From NCBI GenBank assembly GCA_903900155.1, contig CAIUMD010000005.1:1-38643 (forward strand): a DNA stretch of 38,643 nt, given 5' to 3'. The translations under genes and the position numbers were made by a program. This document shows positions 7,611 through 14,599 of this stretch, one piece after another; position 1 is the first letter of the stretch; the number at the start of each line of letters is the position of its first letter. The notes under the pieces are model-generated. The model was not told the DNA's origin. It did no database searches and saw nothing but the letters and a program-made list of their open reading frames with translations. Source of the stretch: an uncultured Caulobacterales bacterium. Lineage in GTDB: Bacteria; Pseudomonadota; Alphaproteobacteria; Caulobacterales; Caulobacteraceae.

Positions 7611-7731
7611 CCCTTCTCCCCTTGCGGGAGAAGGTGGCGTCCGAAGGACATCGGATGAGGGGTCGCGCGGGAACCGCCCAGAAACCCCTCACCCGTCGCT
7701 TCGCGACACCTTCTCCCGCAAGGGGAGAAGG
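7611..7731. repeat. REP-like palindromic element pair
   Basis: Two inverted units face each other between the dehydrogenase genes. The left unit (7611-7663) starts CCCTTCTCCCCTTGCGGGAG and ends GGATGAGGGGT; the right unit (7684-7731) is its approximate reverse complement. Each contains its own inner hairpin (CTTCTCCC with GGGAGAAG). Sequences of this type occur between genes in many alphaproteobacteria. It lies inside a probable operon, so it may stabilise or attenuate the mRNA. Confidence 0.85.
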
Positions 7732-7741
7732 AAAATGAGGA

Positions 7742-8956
7742 TCAGAGCCCCAGCACCATCTTGGCGATGATGTTGCGCTGGATCTCGTTGGAGCCGCCAT
7801 AGATCGACGTCTTGCGGACGTTGAAATAGGTCGGCGCGGCGCGGTGGGCGAAGTCGGGGCCGATCGGATGGGCGTTGTCGCCGTCCTTCGGGAAGCCGCG
7901 GAAATACGGCGCGCCGTAGTGGCCGGCCGCTTCCAGCACCAGCTCGGTGATGCGCTGCTGGATCTCGGTGCCCTTGATCTTCAGGACGCTCGATTCCGGG
8001 CCCGGACCACGACCGGCGGCCTCGCCGGCCAGGGTGCGCAGCTCGGTATATTCGAGGGCCGTCAGATCGATCTCCAGCTCGGCGACCTTGCGCTTGAACA
8101 TCGGGTCCTGGATCAGGGCCGAGCCGTCGTCGCCCAGCTCGGCCGAGGCGATCTGGCGGATGCGCTCGATGCCGCGCTTGCTGCGCGCCACGCCGGCGAT
8201 GCCGCTACGCTCGTGGGCCAGCAGGAACTTGGCGCAGGTCCAGCCCTTGTTCTCGTCGTAGATGCGGTTCTCGACCGGCACCTTGACGTTCTCGAGCCAG
8301 ACCTCGTTGACCTCGTGCTCGCCGCCCAGGGTGATGATCGGGCGCACCGTGACGCCCGGCGACGTCATGTCGATCAGCAGGAACGAGATGCCTTCCTGAA
8401 TCTTGGCGGCCGGGTCGGTGCGGACCAGGCAGAAGATCCAGTCGCCGTGCTGAGCCAGGGTGGTCCAGGTCTTCTGGCCGTTGACCAGGTAGTATTCCTT
8501 GCCGTCGTCGCCGGTGAAGCGCTCGGCCTTGGTCTTCAGGCTGGCCAGGTCGGAACCCGCGCCCGGCTCGCTGTAGCCCTGCGACCACCAGATGTCGCCC
8601 GACAGGGTCGGCGGCAGGAAGCGTTCCTTCTGCTCCGGCGTGCCGAAGGTGTAGATCACCGGGCCGACCATGTTGATGCCGAACGGCAGGATCGGCACGC
8701 AGTCGGCGCGGGCGGTCTCTTCCGACCAGATGTAGCGCTGCACCGAGGTCCAGCCCGGACCGCCGAACTTTTCCGGCCAGGCCGGAGCGACCCAGCCCTT
8801 CTTGGCGAGGGTGCGGTGCCACGACAGGAAATCGTGCTTGGCCATCTCCTCGCCCTCCTCCTGCTTCTCCCGCAGGCCCGCCGGATAGTTCTGCGCGATG
8901 AAGGCGCGGACCTCGTCGCGGAAGGCGAGGTCCTCGGGCGAGAAGTCCAGATTCAT
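7742..8956 (-). CDS. Acyl-CoA dehydrogenase, PimC-like large subunit
   Basis: A 404-residue acyl-CoA dehydrogenase with all three domains: helical N-domain, FAD-binding middle domain with WWSQGYSEPGAGSDLASL (about 125-142) and C-terminal domain ending IYGGSNEIQRNIIAKMVLGL. The usual YEGT glutamate is replaced by glycine (IYGGS). A glutamate in LLAHERSG (about residue 245) is where enzymes of the IVD/LCAD type keep their base, so catalysis may rely on it. This matches the large subunit of heteromeric dehydrogenases. A GGGAG site precedes the ATG. It is the promoter-proximal gene of the pair; a palindromic sequence about 90 bp upstream is a candidate operator. Confidence 0.9.
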   Translation of the reverse strand: MNLDFSPEDLAFRDEVRAFIAQNYPAGLREKQEEGEEMAKHDFLSWHRTLAKKGWVAPAWPEKFGGPGWTSVQRYIWSEETARADCVPILPFGINMVGPVIYTFGTPEQKERFLPPTLSGDIWWSQGYSEPGAGSDLASLKTKAERFTGDDGKEYYLVNGQKTWTTLAQHGDWIFCLVRTDPAAKIQEGISFLLIDMTSPGVTVRPIITLGGEHEVNEVWLENVKVPVENRIYDENKGWTCAKFLLAHERSGIAGVARSKRGIERIRQIASAELGDDGSALIQDPMFKRKVAELEIDLTALEYTELRTLAGEAAGRGPGPESSVLKIKGTEIQQRITELVLEAAGHYGAPYFRGFPKDGDNAHPIGPDFAHRAAPTYFNVRKTSIYGGSNEIQRNIIAKMVLGL

Positions 8957-9046
8957 GGCGGGCTCCCGTTCAATCGGCCCCTCTGCGGAGGGCCGTTATT
9001 TGAGTTTCGGGCGCCACGATAGATGTCGAACGAACGTTTGGAAAGA

Positions 9047-9060
9047 TGACGTTAGCGTCA
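9047..9060. promoter_or_regulatory. Candidate operator upstream of the dehydrogenase operon
   Basis: TGACGTTAGCGTCA has 5-bp arms TGACG/CGTCA around TTAG. It sits in the 150-bp region before the dehydrogenase operon start (8956). The context suits a TetR- or GntR-type regulator of acyl-CoA metabolism, but no regulator gene is adjacent. Confidence 0.3.
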
Positions 9061-9107
9061 ACGGAAGCGAATGTTACCCGCGTTCACTTACGCAACGGAC
9101 TCTCCGG

Positions 9108-9989
9108 CTAGCGGACCTCGCAGGCCAGCTTGACGAGGGCCAGGGCCGAGGCGCCGCCGATACCTTCCTCGTCGACCGTATCGAGCGCCAGAAGCGGCCG
9201 CTTGTCGAGGAGTTCGAGCAGCTTGGCATGACCCTTGGCCGGGCTGACATGGGCGGCCAGGCAGTGGTCGATCGCGCCCGGCTCCACGGCGCGGACGATG
9301 GCGGCGGCGGCGCAGGCGGCGTAGCCGTCCAGCAGCACCGGCACCTTCTGGGTGCGAGCCGCCAGGATGGCGCCGACGACGGCGGCAGTCTCGCGGCCGC
9401 CCAGCTGGCGCAGGATCTCCAGCGGATCATCGCCCATGCCCTCGGTTTTGGCGCGGGCGACGGCGGCGGCCACGGGCTCGGGATCGTCGGACCAGTCCGA
9501 GGCCTCGCCGCCGAACAGGGCCAGGCACACGGCGGCGGCCGTGCGCGCGGCCTCGGCGACGATGACGCCGGGGATCAGCAGGTCGGGCTGCTTGGCCAAG
9601 GCCTCCATGCCGAAGGCCATGGTGGCGGCGGCCTCCTTCTCGCTCATCGAGGCCTGGCCGATGAAGTCCGGCGACGGGCGATCGATGGCCAGGTCGAAGG
9701 CCTCCAGGCCCGCGCCCTGCACGCCGGCGATGCGCGAAACGGTCGCCCCGCCCGAGGCGATGGCTTCCAGGCGGTCACGGGCATAGCCGCGCGGGCCCAC
9801 GCCCTGGCGCGCGCCGGCGTAAAGCGCCACGACAGGGCGATTGACGGCCGGCGGGCTCTTGCCGCTCCAGGCGGTCAGCCACGCCGAGATCTCGGCCAGA
9901 CGCCCCCCCTGCTCCAGCACCGGAGATGGACCCGGCGCGGGCGGCGAGACGGCGAGCTGGCGGATGTCGGCGAACGGGGAAGAAGTCAT
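9108..9989 (-). CDS. cobT: CobT-like nicotinate-nucleotide:dimethylbenzimidazole phosphoribosyltransferase, divergent
   Basis: A 293-residue protein whose C-terminal half matches CobT. KVPVLLDGYAACAAAAIV, the CLAAHVSPAKGH segment and LLALDTVDEEGIGGASALA correspond to the conserved DGF, H-S-E-GH and catalytic-glutamate (GEGTGA) regions of this enzyme. CobT transfers the phosphoribosyl group from nicotinate mononucleotide to dimethylbenzimidazole for the lower ligand of cobalamin. The N-terminal half is much less conserved. The usual GxMGIGNTT motif appears as IPGVIVAEAARTAA, and the protein is about 50 residues shorter than classical CobT. The ATG at 9987-9989 is preceded directly by a GC-rich hairpin; a TTG at 10017-10019 would add ten residues. 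No other cobalamin gene is in the window. Confidence 0.75.
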   Translation of the reverse strand: MTSSPFADIRQLAVSPPAPGPSPVLEQGGRLAEISAWLTAWSGKSPPAVNRPVVALYAGARQGVGPRGYARDRLEAIASGGATVSRIAGVQGAGLEAFDLAIDRPSPDFIGQASMSEKEAAATMAFGMEALAKQPDLLIPGVIVAEAARTAAAVCLALFGGEASDWSDDPEPVAAAVARAKTEGMGDDPLEILRQLGGRETAAVVGAILAARTQKVPVLLDGYAACAAAAIVRAVEPGAIDHCLAAHVSPAKGHAKLLELLDKRPLLALDTVDEEGIGGASALALVKLACEVR

Positions 9990-10017
9990 GGGCGCGGACT
10001 TAAACCCGTCCGCGCCC
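9990..10017 (-). other. GC-rich hairpin abutting the cobT start codon
   Basis: GGGCGCGGAC (9990-9999) and GTCCGCGCCC (10008-10017) form a 10-bp perfect stem around an 8-nt loop, ending exactly at the base before the cobT ATG on the minus strand. It has no T tract, so it is not an intrinsic terminator. It would bury any ribosome binding site and could limit translation initiation. Confidence 0.6.
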
Positions 10018-10035
10018 AAAGCAACCCCGAAAGGC

Positions 10036-10395
10036 TTAGGACGCGGCGCCCGACGTGGCGACCGACGCGCCCAGATAGGCCTGGCAGGAGCCGCCCAGCT
10101 CGGCCGTCAGCTTAGCCTTCACGGCTTCGTTGCGGGTCTTGCCGGCGCGGCGGGCGTCGTCGCGCGTGCTGTCGCCGCGATCGCGCATCGAGATGTCGCG
10201 CCCCCGGCCCTGGTCCTTGATCTGGGCGGTCAGGGCGGTGGGATCCGCCGCGCCCAACTCGGCCGACAGGGCCAGGCCCAGGCAGCGGTTGGCCTTCAGA
10301 TATTCGGCGTCGCTCCAGCGTTCTGAAGCGAAGGCCGGAGCGGCGGCGGCCGACAGCGCGGCGCCGGTCAGGACGATGGCGATGAACTTGCGCAT
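10036..10395 (-). CDS. Small secreted protein, paralogue A
   Basis: A 119-residue protein with a Sec signal peptide (MRKFIAIVLTGAALSAAAAPAFA, cleavage about residue 23). The mature part is helical and charged with two cysteines, in KANRCLGLALSAELG and GGSCQAYLG. The same layout occurs in the protein at 10715-11041, which shows they are paralogues. No named family is recognised. It lies 46 bp upstream of cobT on the same strand and may be cotranscribed with it. The cysteine pair probably forms a disulfide in the periplasm. Confidence 0.8.
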   Translation of the reverse strand: MRKFIAIVLTGAALSAAAAPAFASERWSDAEYLKANRCLGLALSAELGAADPTALTAQIKDQGRGRDISMRDRGDSTRDDARRAGKTRNEAVKAKLTAELGGSCQAYLGASVATSGAAS

Positions 10396-10488
10396 GGTCG
10401 TGTATCCCTCTCTCTGGTGATCCGAGCACGACGAGGCTTTCGCCGCCGACGCTTGCGCTCGGGCGTTTGGACGCTCAGAACTGTTTCA

Positions 10489-10707
10489 ATGACTGCCCCT
10501 GCCGCCCCACCCCGCCCGATCGTCACGCCCTGCGTGAAGGTCTGCGCGGTCGAGGGAACGACGGGCTACTGCCTGGGCTGCCGCCGAACCCTGCCGGAGA
10601 TCGCCGGCTGGGCCAGGCTGACCGACGAGGAGCGCGCGGCGATCATGGCCGCCCTCCCCGACCGCCCCGATCCGATGGTCGCGCTGATGGCGGCCGCCGG
10701 GGGCTAA
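10489..10707 (+). CDS. DUF1289 family protein
   Basis: A 72-residue protein with the DUF1289 signature: TPCVKVC, then GYCLGCRRTLPEIAGWARLTDEER. The four cysteines in the Cx3C...CxxC-like arrangement suggest metal binding. The biochemical role of the family is not established. The start at 10489 gives the usual family length; a GTG at 10417 would add an arginine-rich extension, and neither start has a strong ribosome site. It is divergent from paralogue A and convergent with paralogue B, so it interrupts the pair of secreted proteins. Confidence 0.85.
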   Translation: MTAPAAPPRPIVTPCVKVCAVEGTTGYCLGCRRTLPEIAGWARLTDEERAAIMAALPDRPDPMVALMAAAGG

Positions 10708-10714
10708 AGCCCAC

Positions 10715-11041
10715 CTACTTCGCGCCGCCCATGTAGGCGCCGCAGGCGCCCTCCCGCTCGGCCAGCAGCTTGGCCTTCTTGTCGCCGCTGGCGGCGTCGG
10801 CTTCCTTGGCGGCGCTCTTCATCTTGTTCTGGGCCGAGTTGAGCGCGGCCGGGTCACGGGCGCTGGCCTCGGTGCGCAGGAAGGCGTCGAGCGCGGCAGT
10901 ATCCAGCTTGCCCAGGTTCTCGGAGCCGGCCAGGCCACGGCAGCGCGCGGCTTCCAGGAACTGCAGGTTCGTGACCGGGCCGGCGTGCGCAACGCTGGCG
11001 AACGACGCGACGGCGGCAGTCGCGATGATCAGCGATTTCAT
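10715..11041 (-). CDS. Small secreted protein, paralogue B
   Basis: A 108-residue protein with signal peptide MKSLIIATAAVASFASVAHA. The mature domain mirrors the protein at 10036-10395: a first cysteine in EAARCRGLAGSENLG, a lysine/alanine-rich helical middle, and a second in REGACGAYMGG. This indicates an old duplication of a periplasmic helical protein. No function is known. The stop is 8 nt from the DUF1289 stop, convergent. A GAGGGAAAA tract precedes the ATG. Confidence 0.8.
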   Translation of the reverse strand: MKSLIIATAAVASFASVAHAGPVTNLQFLEAARCRGLAGSENLGKLDTAALDAFLRTEASARDPAALNSAQNKMKSAAKEADAASGDKKAKLLAEREGACGAYMGGAK

Positions 11042-11201
11042 GGCGTTTTCCCTCGATAAGCCACTTTATTGTCTGAGGAAGAGATAACGCCGGACCTAAG
11101 CTTTCCGAAGTTAATTCGAGGACATGAAAAGCATTACAGCCACGTAATGTGCAATGTTAAATCGATGTAATATGAACACCGCTCAGTACACATCTATACT
11201 T

Positions 11202-11218
11202 GTTACGATATTGGTAAC
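11202..11218. promoter_or_regulatory. Inverted repeat in a divergent intergenic region, candidate operator
   Basis: GTTAC-N7-GTAAC lies in the 289-bp AT-rich gap (11042-11330) between divergent secreted paralogue B and the secreted aspartic protease. Nearby are several TGTAAT/CGTAAT-like words. The gap presumably carries both promoters; no gene is seen in it. Confidence 0.3.
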
Positions 11219-11330
11219 CATGGTGTGAAAATCGCCTTGCCGATTCACGCCTTGAAAACGCCTCCCTGCTAATGATTTAGGTAACGGCCGCAGAAGCGGT
11301 CTCAAAGCCGGTATGGCGAGGGTGTCTTTT

Positions 11331-11840
11331 ATGTTGAGGTTCGCGGCGATCGCTTTTGTGGGCGCCCTGTCGGCAGTCGGCGCGGCCAAGGCCGTCGTCT
11401 CGCTGGACGACCTGAGCCACCCGGAGCTGCGCGCCCCGACCGCGGCCTCGGCCACCCTAGGCGGCGCCGAAGGCGGCGCGGCCCAGATCACCAAGGATCG
11501 TGACGGCCACTTCTGGGCCCAGGGCGCCGTCGACGGCAAGGCCGTGCGCTTCCTGGTCGACACCGGCGCCACCGCCGTCTCGCTCAGCATGGCCGACGCC
11601 CAGCGCCTGGGCATCGACACCAGCAAGCTCACCTACGACTACAATGTCATCACCGCTGACGGCCGCACCCGCGCCGCCTCGGTGCGCCTGGCCAGCGTCG
11701 CCATCGCCGGCGCCAAGGTCCGCGACGTCGACGCCCTGGTCATCGAGAAGGGCCTCGAGAACTCGCTGTTGGGCATGAGCTATCTGGGCCGCCTGTCGCG
11801 GTTCGAGGCCACCCCGAACTCGCTGATCCTGCACCCGTAA
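11331..11840 (+). CDS. Exported retropepsin-like aspartic protease (TIGR02281 clan AA family)
   Basis: A 169-residue protein with an N-terminal hydrophobic signal or anchor (MLRFAAIAFVGALSAVGAAKA). Its single-domain retropepsin fold has the active-site triad FLVDTGATAVSLS near residue 83 and the family's second conserved region NSLLGMSYLGRL. Such proteins work as homodimers, each giving one aspartate, in the periplasm or at the membrane; substrates are unknown. The start at 11331 is preferred because GAGGG lies 8 nt upstream; an ATG at 11313 adds six residues. It is convergent with dusA, the two stops lying next to each other. Confidence 0.88.
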   Translation: MLRFAAIAFVGALSAVGAAKAVVSLDDLSHPELRAPTAASATLGGAEGGAAQITKDRDGHFWAQGAVDGKAVRFLVDTGATAVSLSMADAQRLGIDTSKLTYDYNVITADGRTRAASVRLASVAIAGAKVRDVDALVIEKGLENSLLGMSYLGRLSRFEATPNSLILHP

Positions 11841-11841
11841 T

Positions 11842-12861
11842 TTAAGGGGCGGGCGCTTCTGCCTGCTCTTCGCGCGCCGCCAGGGCCGCGCGCACGGCGT
11901 CCAGCGCCCGATTCACGACTTCCAGGCCCGCGCCCGCCTTGACGCCCTCGACCGTCAGGATGCGCCGCCACGCCCGCGCGCCTGGCAGGCCGTGGAACAG
12001 GCCCAGCATGTGCCGGCTCATCGCCGCCAGATGCACGCCCGCCGCCAGCTCGCGCGCCAGGTACGGCTTGTAGCGCTCAACGGCCTCGAAGCTGTCGACA
12101 TCGGCGACGTCCAGACCGAACACCCGCCGGTCGACCTCACCCAGCAGACCCGCCTCGTGATAGGCCGCGCGGCCCAGCATCACGCTGTCGACGCCCTGGG
12201 CCAGGTGCTCCAGCGCCGCATCGATGCTCGGCACGCCGCCGTTGATGCCGATGAACAGGTGTGGCCGCTCGCGCTTGAGCCGATAGACCAGCGCGTAGTC
12301 CAGCGGCGGGATGTCCCGGTTCTCCTTCGGCGACAGCCCCTGCAGCCACGCCTTGCGGGCATGAACCACGAAGTGGCTGATCCCCGCCGCCGCGCTGCGG
12401 TCCACCAGGGTGAACAGCGCTTCTTCCGGGTCCTGGTCGTCAACGCCGATCCGGCACTTCACGGTCGCGGGGATCTGCACCGCGTCCTTGATGGCGGCCA
12501 TGCATTGGGCCACCAGATCGGGCTCGCGCATCAGGCACGCGCCGAAACGCCCGCTCTGCACGCGATCCGAGGGACAGCCGACATTGAGGTTCACCTCGTC
12601 ATAGCCGTAATCCTCGGCGATCCGCGCCGCCTGCGCCAACTCGGCCGGATCCGAACCACCCAACTGCAACGCCACCGGATGCTGGCCTGGGTCATAGCCC
12701 AGCAGCTTCTCGCGATCCCCGTGCACCACCGCGCCGCTGGTCACCATCTCGGTATAGAGCAGCGCCTGGCTGGACAGCACGCGGTGCAGCGACCGGCAGT
12801 GCCGGTCGGTCCAGTCCATCATGGGCGCAACAGAAAATCTATGGGGTTCAAATCGCGTCAT
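11842..12861 (-). CDS. dusA: tRNA-dihydrouridine synthase A
   Basis: A 339-residue flavoenzyme that reduces U20/U20a in the D-loop of tRNAs using FMN and NADPH. The TIM-barrel entry SVAPMMDWTDRHCR is at residues 9-22, the catalytic cysteine is in NLNVGCPSDRVQSG and the FMN phosphate loop is in IGINGGVPS. DusA subtype is supported by DREKLLGYDPGQHPVALQLGG and by length. The gene is intact, although its first codons mark the junction with the integrase-bearing region, so any promoter must come from the element side (12862-12960). Confidence 0.96.
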   Translation of the reverse strand: MTRFEPHRFSVAPMMDWTDRHCRSLHRVLSSQALLYTEMVTSGAVVHGDREKLLGYDPGQHPVALQLGGSDPAELAQAARIAEDYGYDEVNLNVGCPSDRVQSGRFGACLMREPDLVAQCMAAIKDAVQIPATVKCRIGVDDQDPEEALFTLVDRSAAAGISHFVVHARKAWLQGLSPKENRDIPPLDYALVYRLKRERPHLFIGINGGVPSIDAALEHLAQGVDSVMLGRAAYHEAGLLGEVDRRVFGLDVADVDSFEAVERYKPYLARELAAGVHLAAMSRHMLGLFHGLPGARAWRRILTVEGVKAGAGLEVVNRALDAVRAALAAREEQAEAPAP

Positions 12862-12866
12862 TTTTG
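12800..12866. other. Putative attachment site (att) at the 5' end of dusA
   Basis: dusA-associated integrases are known to insert their elements at the 5' end of dusA, using a core in the codons for APMMDWTD and keeping the gene intact. Here the integrase frame opens immediately outside the dusA start, divergently, as expected for one end of such an element. No convincing second copy of the dusA 5' sequence was found in the same orientation in the window, so the core limits are not proven. Confidence 0.6.
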
Positions 12867-12907
12867 TCGTATATTCAATGTGTTAGGAGATACCGAAAAC
12901 CGAAGCT

Positions 12908-12971
12908 TGTACCCAAATGTACCCAGGTTTTCTCTATGTTCCGACATTTCACTGTACACATGGCGTACACG
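12908..12971. repeat. Four TGTACMCA-type repeats in phased pairs before the integrase
   Basis: TGTACCCA occurs at 12908-12915 and 12918-12925 (10-bp spacing); TGTACACA at 12953-12960 and CGTACACG at 12964-12971 (11-bp spacing). The near-helical phasing between the presumed att core and the integrase suits integrase arm-type or excisionase sites, or an operator on the int promoter. Confidence 0.45.
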
Positions 12972-14054
12972 AAAATGGCGACCTTTGTGAATTTGCCCTC
13001 CGGCGCCTGGCGAGCGATCATCCGTCGGAAGGGCCGCTATATAAGCGAGACGTTCAAACTGCGCGAGGACGCGCGGCGTTGGGCCACGGCCCAGGAGAGC
13101 GCGATCGATCGGGGCTTGGCCCCGATGAAGACCTACATCGCTAGCAAGACGTCGCTGGCCCACCTGATCGATCTGCACATCGACGATCTGGCGGCCGCGA
13201 AAAAGCCGATCGGGCGGACGAAGCTGGAGGCGCTGCTTCACCTGCGCCGCACCATCGGAAAGACCGCCTACGCCAAGATCGATCGGCAGTTCATCATCGA
13301 GTTCGGCCGCACCCGGGCGCGCGGCGGCACCGGCCCTGTGACGATCGGCATGTATGTTGGCTGGATCAAGTTGGTCTTCGCCCATGCCTCGGCCGTCCAT
13401 GAGATCGACACTAAGATCGAGCCGATCGAGCTGGGACGTCTGGCCCTCAAGCATCTGGGCCTGATCGGAAAGAGTCAGGAACGCGACCGACGACCGACCC
13501 AGGAAGAGCTGGACCTGATCTTCAAGGCGTTCGACGAGAACCCCTGGCAGAAGAACCCGATGACGCGGATCATCCAGTTCGCGATCGGTACCGCCATGCG
13601 CCAGGACGAGATCTGCCGCATCACCTGGAGCGATCTCGACCTCCGGGCCAAGACCATCATTATTCGCGATCGTAAGGACCCGCGCGACAAGTACGGCAAC
13701 GACCAGCGTATCCCGCTGGTCAGCATCACCGGCTACGACCCGCTAGCCTTGATCGAGGAGCAGCGCGCCATCCGATCGAACTTCGACGACCGCATCTTCC
13801 CCTATACGTCGGAGGCGATCAGCGCGGCCTTCACGCGGACGGTCGCCAAGCTAAAGATCGACGACCTGCATTTCCACGACACCCGTCACGAGGCGACCAG
13901 CCGCCTGTTCGAAGCCGGCCTGAAGATCGAACAGGTCGCCCTCATTACCGGCCACAAGGACTGGAAGATGCTGCGCCGCTACACTCACATCAAAGCCAAG
14001 TCGGTCCACGCCGCGGTCGCGCTTCTCAAGCCCTGGACAGATCCAGACGACTAG
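12960..14054 (+). CDS. int: Tyrosine recombinase/integrase, dusA-associated type
   Basis: A 364-residue tyrosine recombinase. It has an N-terminal arm-binding-like region (MATFVNLPSGAWRAIIRR), a SAM-like core-binding domain (about 75-165) and a catalytic domain. The catalytic Arg lies in GTAMRQDEICRITWSDL, the HxxR box in FHDTRHEATSRL, the second His in ITGHKDWKML and the nucleophile Tyr in RRYTHIK. It would catalyse site-specific insertion and excision. The start is uncertain: ATG at 12960 or 12975 (typical MATF opening), while a TTG at 12864 would overlap the repeat region. Its stop shares a CTAG with the convergent gene at 14051-14428. Position next to dusA identifies the likely target. 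Confidence 0.93.
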   Translation: MAYTKMATFVNLPSGAWRAIIRRKGRYISETFKLREDARRWATAQESAIDRGLAPMKTYIASKTSLAHLIDLHIDDLAAAKKPIGRTKLEALLHLRRTIGKTAYAKIDRQFIIEFGRTRARGGTGPVTIGMYVGWIKLVFAHASAVHEIDTKIEPIELGRLALKHLGLIGKSQERDRRPTQEELDLIFKAFDENPWQKNPMTRIIQFAIGTAMRQDEICRITWSDLDLRAKTIIIRDRKDPRDKYGNDQRIPLVSITGYDPLALIEEQRAIRSNFDDRIFPYTSEAISAAFTRTVAKLKIDDLHFHDTRHEATSRLFEAGLKIEQVALITGHKDWKMLRRYTHIKAKSVHAAVALLKPWTDPDD

Positions 14055-14428
14055 CGAACAGGCCTCGGTCGGGGCTTGTTGCGCTCGGCCTCGTCAGCAG
14101 CGTCGAGCAGCATTTGCGCGAAATCCCGCAGGGCGTCGGGTGAGAGAGCCATGTTGACGATTTTGCCGTGAGGTCGGTCGCGCCCTGGCGCCTGCGTCTT
14201 CAAGTCAAGGATTAGCTCGACCTGTCCCAGGCGAACGGGGCGGGCCGACAGAAACAGCTCTCGCCTTCCCTGCCGGTTGTCCTCGCACTCAATCCGAACG
14301 GCGCCAGCGCCCGGCCAAGGATCGCCGTCCGGCAGGCCGAGGCCATGCACTTCGTGTTCGGATCGCGCCTGAGTTTCCTGAAGCTGCTCGATGGCCCAGG
14401 CGTCGAGGGAGGGGTCTCTACCGATCAT
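14051..14428 (-). CDS. Hypothetical protein, 125 aa
   Basis: A soluble, proline- and arginine-ended protein of unknown family. The central part (about 40-95) looks like a compact beta-rich domain (GAGAVRIECEDN, RRELFLSARPVRLGQVELIL), and the C-terminal segment ALSPDALRDFAQMLLDAADEAER is a helix. The start at 14428 has GAGGA unusually close to the ATG, so a later start is possible. It is convergent with the integrase, overlapping by the CTAG stop pair, and divergent from the XRE regulator. Confidence 0.6.
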   Translation of the reverse strand: MIGRDPSLDAWAIEQLQETQARSEHEVHGLGLPDGDPWPGAGAVRIECEDNRQGRRELFLSARPVRLGQVELILDLKTQAPGRDRPHGKIVNMALSPDALRDFAQMLLDAADEAERNKPRPRPVR

Positions 14429-14599
14429 TCCTCGAGACTACCCCAAGTCGCCCCACGGCTCACCCAGCAATGCGTGACGATGGCAAAGCAGCCGCCGACA
14501 ACGGCCCCACCTCGATCGCGGCCGACAGCGACTGAAGGACGAACAGCCCTCCTTTGGCAGGCGCGGTCAGTCGATATAGGCTGGCGAAAGGATCACCCC

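Noticed and set aside
9990..10040. Cobalamin riboswitch before cobT
   Set aside because: Only 46 bp separate cobT from the preceding gene, far too little for a cobalamin riboswitch, and no B12-box is seen.
14345..14599. Upstream extension of the XRE regulator frame
   Set aside because: It overlaps the opposite-strand gene, and the start at 14600 has its own AAGGA.
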